In this document: in pieces, positions 36,349 to 43,860 of the stretch
Position numbering within the stretch: position 1 is the stretch's first letter
Layout: every line of letters starts with the position of its first letter
From: CAVVST01 sp963750995
GTDB lineage: Bacteria > Acidobacteriota > Vicinamibacteria > Vicinamibacterales > UBA2999
Length of the DNA: 64,000 bases
Reading direction: 5' to 3'
Assembly (NCBI GenBank): GCA_963750995.1
Contig: CAVVST010000002.1
Coordinates: 1 to 64,000, forward strand
Made by a program: the position numbers and the translations under genes
Notes under the pieces: generated by a model
Told to the model about the DNA's origin: nothing
The model's input: only the letters and a program-made list of their open reading frames with translations
Databases searched by the model: none

Positions 36349-36574
36349 CGGGGCCTCCTCGGACTGCTGATGAATACGAACTGTTGGAAGGAGAAGTTCC
36401 GGTCGTATCGATAGGCCATGACCGGGCAGCTCCGTAGCGCAAGGCCTCGAGGTCGCGAACCCGGAATCGGGCGGTTTCGGCAGAGCTAGGTAGAGCAAAC
36501 TTCCCCACCGGGACACCCGACGGCTCGTCCAGCCGCCGGGTGCGTAAACCGGTGAGGACCGCGCAATGATTACA

Positions 36575-37051
36575 CTACTGAGCAGGCGCCGTTGGACACG
36601 TGGCGGCAACCATCTTGACCGATTCCACTTTCAACATGGGCGCAGTGGCGCCGCCGGACGCGGGACTCACAGTACCGGTAATTTCGACCTGCTGATTCAG
36701 GTGAGGAGTAATCAATTTCTCCTCGCCCTCGAGCCGATAGCGCGCCGCGGTCGGGGCCGTACCGCTCGTTCCGACAGGTGCGGCGGTCACCATCTTCGCG
36801 CGTGCAAGCTCGAACTTCGAGGCCGCGGGCGCCGACGCCGCAGCCGGCGGCACGCTCTGAATGCAGCCACTGATGGTCGTCTTCGTGAGTGGTCCGGTTT
36901 CTGACTGCGGGCGAGGCGCTGCTGGTCTCTCCGTAGCGGGCGGCTGCGCTGCTGGTGCGCCCGGCTCTTGGCCTGGTGCAGGCTGCTGGCCCTGAGCTGC
37001 AGCAATGGCGACAGACGACGCGACGAAGATCGCTGAGAGTGCTCTTCTCAT
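36575..37051 (-). CDS. Exported Pro/Ala-rich protein with OB-like core
   Basis: ATG 37051 behind GGGAGG, 158 residues. Signal peptide MRRALSAIFVASSVAIAAAQ, a low-complexity linker of Pro/Ala/Gln, then TTISGCIQSVPPAA, ARYRLEGEEKLITPHLNQQV, EITGTVSPASGGATAPMLKV. The GCI...YRL...H.NQQVEITGT pattern is that of small exported proteins with an OB-like fold frequent in Acidobacteria. Function unknown. Confidence 0.75.
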   Translation of the reverse strand: MRRALSAIFVASSVAIAAAQGQQPAPGQEPGAPAAQPPATERPAAPRPQSETGPLTKTTISGCIQSVPPAAASAPAASKFELARAKMVTAAPVGTSGTAPTAARYRLEGEEKLITPHLNQQVEITGTVSPASGGATAPMLKVESVKMVAATCPTAPAQ

Positions 37052-37189
37052 CGGATCCCTCCCATGGGGTTGAAGGAGCAGGGGGCTAGCTGCACGCTGT
37101 CGGGAGCAATATCGACGCCACTCGATAGGCTTAGCCTCATCCGTATTCATGGATGCGCCGCTCGTGACGTGACGAGCGCTCCGGCAAGT

Positions 37190-38206
37190 TCATGGACGCA
37201 GCAGCGTCTTGATCGCGCGGCGTTCGTCCATCGCGCGATAGCCCTCCGCCACCTGGTCGAGGGGCAGCGTCAGGTCGAAGACCTTCCCCGGATCCATCGT
37301 CCCGTTCAAGACGCGGTCGATGAGCCCGGGCAGGAAACGACGCACAGGCGCGGGTCCGCCATGGAGACGGACGTGGGTATAGAACAACTCCTGGCCGTTG
37401 AGCTCGACCCCGTGCGGGACGCCGACATAGCCGACCGACCCGCCCGGCCGCGTGGCCCGGATCGCCTGTATCATCGACTCCGAGGTCCCGACGCACTCCA
37501 GCACGGCGTCAGCACCGACGCCCCTGGTCAGTTCCTTGATCCTGGCCACGCCCGCCTCGCCGCGCTCGGTCACGATGTCAGTCGCGCCGAACTCGCCGGC
37601 GAGTTTCTGCCGCGGCTGGTGACGACTCATCGCGATGATCCGCTCGGCGCCCATCTGCTTTGCGGAGAGCACGCCAAGCAGGCCGACCGCGCCGTCACCC
37701 ACGACCGCGACCGTCGCGCCCGGCTGCACGCTGGCCGCCTCGGCGGCGAACCATCCAGTGCCCATGACGTCGGAAAGCGCCAGCAGGCTGGGGATCAGAT
37801 CGTCGGACGGCACGTCAGATGTCGCCACCAGGGTGCCGTCCGCGAGCGGCACGCGCAGGTACGGCGCCTGCGCGCCGCCAACCAGCTCCTTGTGCGCGCA
37901 CGACGACTGATAGCCGAACTGGCAGTGAGGGCAGCTGTTGTCGGACGCGAAGAACGATCCGATGACAAACTGGCCTCGCGTGATCGAGCGCACCGCGCTG
38001 CCGACCTCTTCCACGATGCCGCAATACTCGTGGCCCATCGGCGTCGGCCGGGTGACGGGGTTGAAGCCCCGGTAGGGCCACAGGTCGGAGCCGCAAATGC
38101 ACGTCGCCGACATCCTGATAACGGCATCGGTCGGATTGACAATCGTCGGCGCGGGGCGTTCCTCGACACGCACATCCCGCGGACCGTAGAGAACTGCTCC
38201 TCGCAA
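37190..38206 (-). CDS. Zinc-dependent alcohol dehydrogenase family protein
   Basis: ATG 38206, 338 residues, standard length. Catalytic zinc ligands in TCICGSDLWPYRG (Cys near 37) and MGHEYCGIVEEVG (His-Glu near 59). The structural-zinc loop DNSCPHCQFGYQSSCAH carries three of the usual four cysteines. The Rossmann motif is VAVVGDGAVGLLGVL near 168. The MDR family oxidises alcohols or reduces aldehydes with NAD(P). The C-terminal end DQVAEGYRAMDERRAIKTLL is typical of the group that includes threonine-dehydrogenase-like and glutathione-independent formaldehyde dehydrogenase-like enzymes. The substrate cannot be told. Divergent from the LLM oxidoreductase. Confidence 0.92.
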   Translation of the reverse strand: MRGAVLYGPRDVRVEERPAPTIVNPTDAVIRMSATCICGSDLWPYRGFNPVTRPTPMGHEYCGIVEEVGSAVRSITRGQFVIGSFFASDNSCPHCQFGYQSSCAHKELVGGAQAPYLRVPLADGTLVATSDVPSDDLIPSLLALSDVMGTGWFAAEAASVQPGATVAVVGDGAVGLLGVLSAKQMGAERIIAMSRHQPRQKLAGEFGATDIVTERGEAGVARIKELTRGVGADAVLECVGTSESMIQAIRATRPGGSVGYVGVPHGVELNGQELFYTHVRLHGGPAPVRRFLPGLIDRVLNGTMDPGKVFDLTLPLDQVAEGYRAMDERRAIKTLLRP

Positions 38207-38322
38207 TGGTTTGCTCCTGTCAAAGAGGACCAGCGTGGGCCCTCAGCCACCAACCGACGGCTGCGACGGGCCGGGGTTGTGAGTACCATTCACGAACCGT
38301 GCGCGAGAGCACGCTTCTCACA

Positions 38323-39385
38323 ATGTTGCCTCCCTTCCAGCTCGGCCTTGATACCTTCGGCGACATCACGGTCGACGACCGCGGACACCTGCACTCGCAC
38401 GCCCACACCCTTCGTGACGTAATCCGTGAGGCTATGCGTGCCGACGAGGTGGGCGTCGACGCATTCGGCGTCGGCGAGCACCACCGGCGCGATTTCTCGA
38501 TCTCCGCACCTGAGGTCGGTACTCGCGGCAATCGCCGGTAAGACCGGGCGTCTCATCCTCGGCTCCGCCGTGACCGTGCTCAGCACCGACGATCCCGTGC
38601 GTGTGTTCGAGCGCTTCTCGACGCTGAACGCCGTCTCGGATGGCCGCGCTGAAGTGATTCTCGGGCGCGGGTCGTTCACTGAATCGTATCCGCTGTTTGG
38701 CTACGACCTGGCCGATTACGACGAGCTCTTCGAGGAGCGGCTGGCGCTGTTCGCCCAGTTGCTAAAGGGCGATCCCGTGAACTGGATCGGCCGCACCAGG
38801 CCCGCGCTGACCGGGCAGAGCGTGTATCCGCCGATCGAGCACGGCCAGCTTCGGACCTGGATCGGCGTCGGCGGCACCCCGGAATCGGCAATACGGGCGG
38901 CGCGGTACGGACTGCCGCTGACGCTCGCGATTATCGGCGGCAGCCCTCGGCGATTCCGACCCTTCGTCGACGTGTATTACGAAGCGCTGCAGCGGTATGG
39001 ACACCCCAAGCAGGCGGTGGCCGTGCACTCACCCGGCCACGTCGCCAGGACCGACGAGGAGGCCAGGGCTGATCTCTGGCCCTCCTATGAAGCCATGATG
39101 ACGCGCATCGGCGGCGAGCGCGGCTGGCCGCCACCGAGCCGCGCGCAGTTCGAACGCGAGGCCGGGCCGGACGGCGCACTGTGCGTTGGTTCCCCCGAGA
39201 CGGTCGCCGCCAAGATCGCCAACACGGCGCGACTGCTGGACCTCTCGAGATTCAATCTGAAATACAGCAACGGCACCCTGCCCCACGAGAAGCTGATGCG
39301 GAGCATCGAGCTGTTCGGCACGCAGGTCGCACCCCGCGTGCGCACACTGCTGCAGGACGTAGCCGCGAGCGGCTCCACCCGCTAG
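38323..39385 (+). CDS. LLM-class flavin-dependent oxidoreductase (luciferase-like), one frameshift
   Basis: ATG 38323 starts MLPPFQLGLDTFGDITVDD. The frame breaks near 38515, after FGVGEHHRRDFSISAPEV, and continues in the next frame as LAAIAGKTGRLILGSAVTVL, STDDPVRVFERFSTLNAVSD and GRAEVILGRGSFTESYPLFG. Later TWIGVGGTPESAIRAARYG and GSPETVAAKIANTARLLDLS belong to the F420/FMN-binding bacterial luciferase barrel. About 354 residues. Both flanks of the break fit the family with at most one base lost, so I read it as one gene with a probable sequencing error. Cofactor not decidable. Confidence 0.85.
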
Positions 39386-39404
39386 AGAGTCCACGAGTGA
39401 AACC

Positions 39405-39869
39405 GTGTTGAAGCCAGGAACCCCGGCCCCTCAGTTCTCACTCCGGGTCGCTGATGGCAGCCTGCTTCAAAGCACAGACTACATCGGCGTGAAGCCGGTC
39501 GTGCTCTTCTTCTACCCCAAGAACGATACCCTCGGCTGCACCATCGAATCGTGTGCCTTTCGCGATTCATACGCGGACTTCGTCGCAGCTGGAGCTGAAG
39601 TCATCGGTATCAGTGCCGATCCGGTGACGTCACATCTCCGGTTTCGAGAGAAGCACTCGCTGCCGTTCATCCTGGCCAGCGACGTTGACGAAACGACCGT
39701 GCACGCCTATGGCGTCGCGAAAGGCCCGCTCGGACTTGCGGGGCGGGCGACTTTCGTCATCGATCAGGGCGGAATCGTGCGGGACGTCTTTTCGTCGCAG
39801 CTTCGCGTGAAGAGACACGTCAGCCGCGCGCTCGACCTGGTGCGCGAGCTGACGCGGGAGTCCGGTTAG
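39405..39869 (+). CDS. Peroxiredoxin, BCP/PrxQ type
   Basis: GTG 39405, 154 residues. PVVLFFYPKNDTLGCTIESC carries the peroxidatic Cys in the family pattern and a second Cys five residues later (CTIESC), as in atypical two-Cys PrxQ enzymes. FRDSYADFVAAGAEVIGIS, HSLPFILASDVDE and RATFVIDQGGIVRDVF complete the thioredoxin fold. It reduces peroxides with thioredoxin-type donors in the cytoplasm. It starts 19 bases after the LLM oxidoreductase stop, so likely one transcript. Confidence 0.92.
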   Translation: MLKPGTPAPQFSLRVADGSLLQSTDYIGVKPVVLFFYPKNDTLGCTIESCAFRDSYADFVAAGAEVIGISADPVTSHLRFREKHSLPFILASDVDETTVHAYGVAKGPLGLAGRATFVIDQGGIVRDVFSSQLRVKRHVSRALDLVRELTRESG

Positions 39870-39903
39870 ACCGCTCCGGCCGCGTTGTCACGACACGGCG
39901 CGA

Positions 39904-40084
39904 TCACGCGGCGTTGGTGACGTCGATCTTGCGAATGTCATCGATGCCATTGGAGAGCATCGCCCAGCGTTCGAGTCCGTAGCCGAAGCCTATTGCCGTG
40001 TGCGTACCGGGATCGCCGCCGACGTGTCTCACGATCTTGTCCGTGAAGACACCCCACGCCAGCATCTCCAACCATCGACTATCG
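39904..40084 (-). pseudogene. PheS-like class II aminoacyl-tRNA synthetase fragment (C-terminal 60 residues)
   Basis: Only the end of a class II core is present: SRWLEMLAWGVFTDKIVRHV, GIGFGYGLERWAML-type motif 3 (written TAIGFGYGLERWAMLSNG) and IDDIRKIDVTN. Motif 3 with Gly-x-Gly-x-Glu-Arg and the following GIDDIR are diagnostic of the phenylalanyl alpha-subunit/PylS-like group. Motifs 1 and 2 are missing. Upstream the frame runs into the end of the zinc-ribbon gene. This cannot be a working synthetase and probably marks a deletion junction. Confidence 0.65.
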
Positions 40085-40279
40085 GGTGGCGCGGGTCGGG
40101 CGGGAACGATCGGGACGCTCCGCGTCGCCCTGAGGAGTCGTGCGGCGATCGCCGGTCTCGTTCCAGGTGTGGTCACATCGGCCACAGTAGAAGGATTCGA
40201 CGGTCAGGCCCGCCTTGACGACGGTTTCTTTGCGGACCAGGGCCGAGGACTTACACCGGGGGCAGTTGGGTTTGAGCAT
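40079..40279 (-). CDS. Small zinc-ribbon protein
   Basis: ATG 40279, 66 residues. MLKPNCPRCKSSALVRKETV and VESFYCGRCDHTWNETGD give two CxxC knuckles about 25 residues apart, a typical TFIIS/DNA-directed-polymerase-like zinc ribbon. The C-terminal 20 residues are Arg/Asp-rich and may be read-through, because the stop sits exactly at the junction with the PheS-like fragment. Likely nucleic-acid binding. Specific role unknown. Confidence 0.65.
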   Translation of the reverse strand: MLKPNCPRCKSSALVRKETVVKAGLTVESFYCGRCDHTWNETGDRRTTPQGDAERPDRSRPTRATR

Positions 40280-40402
40280 GTGAGCCGGACGCGCAGTATA
40301 CCGACGCGGGCGTCACGGCCCTACGGAAACTTGGGCATGAATGCAGGCAAAATTGCGCCGCCCCAGGTCGATCGGGGAACGCGCTTAGTCAGGTACTCCC
40401 AA

Positions 40403-41017
40403 TTATTTCTTAGGCGCGGCGTCGTTCAGGAGCCCGTAGAACTGCATGAAGACGTTGTCGCGGGCCGCGTGCTTGACGTGGCACTCGTAGCAGTTTGCCC
40501 TGGGCTGCGGCGCCGCGGACGTCCGGTAGCCGCCCGCCATCGGCCCGCCGAAGCCGTAATAGGCCCAGCCCTCCGGCACGCGCGTCGAATCCTTGACCGC
40601 CATTTCAACCATGTGGACGTCGGTCGCGAACTGACCCTGCCGCGCCGGCATCGCATTGGTGCCGATACCCTGGACGATCAGCGCGAGCATCGTCCCCTCG
40701 CGGAACGTACCAGTCTCCACGAAGTGCCGGTAAGCACTGGGCTCCAGCAGCGTCGTGTTGAACATCTGATGACCGCGCTGAGCGGTTTCGGCATAGCTCA
40801 GGCCGAGCGACGAGCCGACCAGCACCCAACGCCGATAGTCGTCAGGCAACACGAGGTTCCGATTCGTGTCGTACCGCGGCATCACGTCGCTCGGCCTGGC
40901 CGGGGGTTCCTGGCGCTGCTCTGCAGCCACGAAACTCTTCGACGCCGCGACGGTCACAAAAACGGAGATGGCGAGGCTGCAGGCCAGACGAAAGGCGGTG
41001 CGCCGGACGCTCTTCAT
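40403..41017 (-). CDS. Cytochrome P460 family protein
   Basis: ATG 41017 (a GTG just before is also in frame), 204 residues. Signal peptide ACSLAISVFVTVAASKSFVA. The P460 domain (PF16694-like) shows DYRRWVLVGSSLGLSYAETA, FNTTLLEPSAYRHFVETGTF, REGTMLALIVQGI and VEMAVKDSTRVPEGWAYYGF. Near the C-terminus ANCYECHVKHAARDNVFMQF carries the CxxCH heme-attachment site. P460 cytochromes oxidise hydroxylamine or NO in some bacteria; the role of such homologues in heterotrophs is uncertain. Its start overlaps the stop of the triple-repeat gene upstream, so they are translationally coupled. Confidence 0.85.
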   Translation of the reverse strand: MKSVRRTAFRLACSLAISVFVTVAASKSFVAAEQRQEPPARPSDVMPRYDTNRNLVLPDDYRRWVLVGSSLGLSYAETAQRGHQMFNTTLLEPSAYRHFVETGTFREGTMLALIVQGIGTNAMPARQGQFATDVHMVEMAVKDSTRVPEGWAYYGFGGPMAGGYRTSAAPQPRANCYECHVKHAARDNVFMQFYGLLNDAAPKK

Positions 41018-41592
41018 CACGGCACCCGTTTCCGAAGGATGGAGACGATCTCGTCACCGCCGATGGCGGTGTCCGCGACGGTCATGCCCACGAACGCATA
41101 CCCGGCAGCGGTGGCTTCCGAGACCTCTTTCTGCAACGTGGCGGTCTTCTTGGAGGCGAGCAGCCGGTATTCGTATCGAACGGGTTGTGCGATGTTCTTG
41201 TCGCGCTCCAGGACAACGACCACTTCGTTCCCGCCGAACGTGCTCTTGAATACCGTCTGACCGCGATACTCGAAGCCCGCATCTCCAGCTTCCTGTATCT
41301 CTTTCTGCATCGTGGACGTCTTGCTGGTGGCAAGTAGTCTGTAGCCGAAGCTCGAGGCCCCACCGGGGACCCGGGTCATCAGCACGACGACTTCGGATCC
41401 GCCAAAGGCGGTATCACCACCCATGACGGACGCGAATCTGTACCCGGCTTCCGCGGCCTCGTTCATTTCCTTTTCCATCGTCGACGTCTTGCTGGTGGCC
41501 AGAACCCGCACGTCCTCCTGGGCGTGCGCAGGAACCGCTGGAATGACGGTCAACAGAATCACGATCAGCGTGAGCAAGCAGACTGTTCGCAT
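41017..41592 (-). CDS. Exported protein with three tandem ~55-residue repeats
   Basis: ATG 41592 behind GAGGAGA, 191 residues. Signal peptide LLTLIVILLTVIPAVPAHAQ. Then three repeats, each opening VLATSKTSTMEKEMNEAAEA / LLATSKTSTMQKEIQEAGDA / LLASKKTATLQKEVSEATAA and closing with F-x-x-x-x-x-GG-x-EVVVLMTR-like strands. Each repeat looks like an alpha-beta unit of the DUF4177 type. The stop overlaps the start of the P460 gene. No function known. A stable three-unit scaffold in the periplasm is plausible. Confidence 0.8.
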   Translation of the reverse strand: MRTVCLLTLIVILLTVIPAVPAHAQEDVRVLATSKTSTMEKEMNEAAEAGYRFASVMGGDTAFGGSEVVVLMTRVPGGASSFGYRLLATSKTSTMQKEIQEAGDAGFEYRGQTVFKSTFGGNEVVVVLERDKNIAQPVRYEYRLLASKKTATLQKEVSEATAAGYAFVGMTVADTAIGGDEIVSILRKRVP

Positions 41593-41723
41593 GCGCGTCT
41601 CCTCGGCGATGGCCGGCGGCTGGCAGGGATACCGTCCGATTATGACAGGAGTACGAATCGGTATAGAGTGTCGCCGAACGCGTGCGGGGCTACCGCGCAA
41701 CGAGGCGCTGACGAGGAGCGAAT

Positions 41724-42587
41724 ATGTGCGATCAAGACCATTTTGACGACGATCGACAGGATTACGAAGCACAGGGGCTGGTGACGCGGCGGCAGTTCGG
41801 CGTCCTCCTGGGCGCCGGCGTGGCGATGATGCTGCCGAAGGTGGTGAACGCGGTCGCAGTGACCGAATCCGAGGTCAGTGTGATGACGCCCGACGGAACC
41901 GCCGATTGCTACTTCGTGCACCCGGCGACCGGCACGGCGCCCGGCGTGCTGGTATGGCCCGACATCTTCGGGCTGCGGCCGGCGTTCCGTCAGATGGGCA
42001 AGCGGCTCGCCGAGACCGGCTACTCCGTGCTGGTGGTCAATCAGTTTTATCGGGTCAAGAAAGCCCCGACCGCGGAAAAAGGCTCCGGCACGCCAATCCC
42101 GCAGCTGATGCCGCTTGCGCAGGGCCTGAACGAGACGACCCATATGACCGACGCGAAGGCGTTCATCGGCTGGCTGGACCGGCAGCCGTCGGTGGCCAGG
42201 AACCGCAAGATCGGCACGCAGGGGTACTGCATGGGGGGACCGATTGCGTTTCGCACCGCCGTGGCGATGCCGGATCGCATCGGCGCGGTCGCGTCGTTCC
42301 ACGGCGGCGGACTCGTAACCGACATGCCGAACAGCCCGCATCTGCAGACGGCGAAGACGAAAGCGCAGCTGCTCATCGCGATCGCCGCGAACGACGACAT
42401 GCGCTCGCCGAATGAGAAAAACGTGCTGAAGGAGACGTTCGCCAAGGCGAACCTCCCCGCCGAAATCGAAGTCTATGCCGGCGCCGCCCACGGATGGTGT
42501 CCGCCGGACTCGCAGGTCTACAACGAGCCGCAGGCCGAAAAGGCCTGGACTCGCCTGCTCGCGCTGTACCAGAAAGCGTTGGCCTGA
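41724..42587 (+). CDS. Dienelactone hydrolase family protein with Tat-type signal
   Basis: ATG 41724, 287 residues. The N-terminal VTRRQFGVLLGAGVAMML is a twin-arginine export signal. The alpha/beta hydrolase core has PGVLVWPDIFGLRPAFRQM, nucleophile GTQGYCMGGPIAFR (Cys, as in true dienelactone hydrolases), and the His in YAGAAHGWCPPD. DLH enzymes open lactone rings in aromatic degradation. Exported members act on unknown substrates. Not in an operon with ring-cleavage genes. Confidence 0.9.
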   Translation: MCDQDHFDDDRQDYEAQGLVTRRQFGVLLGAGVAMMLPKVVNAVAVTESEVSVMTPDGTADCYFVHPATGTAPGVLVWPDIFGLRPAFRQMGKRLAETGYSVLVVNQFYRVKKAPTAEKGSGTPIPQLMPLAQGLNETTHMTDAKAFIGWLDRQPSVARNRKIGTQGYCMGGPIAFRTAVAMPDRIGAVASFHGGGLVTDMPNSPHLQTAKTKAQLLIAIAANDDMRSPNEKNVLKETFAKANLPAEIEVYAGAAHGWCPPDSQVYNEPQAEKAWTRLLALYQKALA

Positions 42588-42616
42588 ACCTCGCGTCCCA
42601 GCCACGCACCAGACCG

Positions 42617-43624
42617 GTGAGCGATCCGCAGCGCAGCGCAGCAGGCAGTTCGTTCACCGGTCAGCACCTCTCCCAGCCCTGGTTGATCAGCGTTGCGGCG
42701 CTGATCACGCTGGCCTGCGGTTCCGCTACCCCACAAACATCTCCCGAGCCCGGGGCACCTGTCGGCATAGAGATCATGCCGGTCCCGCTCAATCCGACGA
42801 ATCCGAGCGAGCGACTGATTGGCGCATTCGCATACGCCGGCGGGATCGAAATCAAGACCACCAACCCGGCGACGATCCTCGAACTCTCGGACCTGCGGGT
42901 GTCCGGCGACCGTCTCGTCGCGATCAGCGACCAGGGACGCTTCTTTGAGGCGCGCATCCGGTTTGACGAGATGAATCGACTGGCAGGGCTGACCGACGCG
43001 CGGATGATCCCCCTTGTCGGCGAATCAGGCAGGCCGCTGGCGGCGAAGGATACCGACGCCGAAGGGCTGGACCTGCTGCCGGACGGCGGCCGGCTGGTCA
43101 GCTTCGAAGGCAATGACCGGATCTTGCTCTACCCGGCTGACGGCGGGGCTCCTCGTCCGGCGCCCAGACCCCAGGCACGCTTCCCACAGAACAGTGGAAT
43201 GGAGGCGATCGCGCGTTATCCCGCGGCGGGTGCAGACGCGTATCTCGTCGGCAGCGAGGGCGGCGCAATCTGGCTGTGCCGTCTCTCAGCGTCGTGCAGT
43301 GACACCGCTCTCGGCACGCTCGTCCCCGCGGGAATGAACCTGACGGCGCTGGCGGCCTACGGCGAGGACGGCGCGTTCGCGATGCTCAGTCGCGCCTACG
43401 ATCCACGCGCCGGCGTCCGCATCTCAGTCCGACTGATTGACAACAGTGCGGCCGGCGCACGCGTACTCGACGAGATGACGATTGCTCCACCGCTCAACGT
43501 CGATAACTTCGAAGGCATTGCTGCGGTGCCCGGACCGGCCGGCGGCATCCGCCTCTTCCTCGTCTCAGACGACAACGGCTCCAACACGCAGCGGACCTAC
43601 CTCTTTGCGTTCGACCGGCCATAG
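42617..43624 (+). CDS. Phytase-like esterase-activity lipoprotein
   Basis: GTG 42617 is chosen because the signal and lipobox follow at the right distance: LISVAALITLACGS, with the Cys about 35 residues in. 335 residues. The mature domain has ILELSDLRVSGDRLVAISDQ, GRFFEARIRFDEMNRLAGLT, DTDAEGLDLLPDGGRLVSFE, and PLNVDNFEGIAAVPGPAGGI, the pattern of the esterase-like activity of phytase family (PF13449), a beta-propeller. It is probably anchored outside the cytoplasm and hydrolyses phosphoesters or other esters. Starts 29 bases after the dienelactone hydrolase stop, likely co-transcribed. Confidence 0.85.
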   Translation: MSDPQRSAAGSSFTGQHLSQPWLISVAALITLACGSATPQTSPEPGAPVGIEIMPVPLNPTNPSERLIGAFAYAGGIEIKTTNPATILELSDLRVSGDRLVAISDQGRFFEARIRFDEMNRLAGLTDARMIPLVGESGRPLAAKDTDAEGLDLLPDGGRLVSFEGNDRILLYPADGGAPRPAPRPQARFPQNSGMEAIARYPAAGADAYLVGSEGGAIWLCRLSASCSDTALGTLVPAGMNLTALAAYGEDGAFAMLSRAYDPRAGVRISVRLIDNSAAGARVLDEMTIAPPLNVDNFEGIAAVPGPAGGIRLFLVSDDNGSNTQRTYLFAFDRP

Positions 43625-43860
43625 GCCGTGAACGTGGCGAACTGGCAGAAACAGCGAGCCATGCAGATCAGTGAAACGCGCTCCTGAGGACACGTTGTTC
43701 CGCCGATAACACCTCCGGCACCGTGTCGGAGCACCGTCACGTCGAGTCGCCGGATCGGCCGCCGCAAGAAATCCTCCCTGCATTTCTGGCCGGAATCTCG
43801 GCGATTCTTGCGGTGTGCGGTTGTGGCACGAGCCTCGCTATGTAGAGGTCAGGGTTCCTG

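Noticed and set aside
37064..38422. 452-residue plus-strand frame opposite the alcohol dehydrogenase
   Set aside because: Shadow of a well-conserved dehydrogenase on the other strand.
39998..41260. 420-residue plus-strand frame across the P460 region
   Set aside because: Antisense of P460, the zinc ribbon and the triple-repeat protein, with no motif of its own.
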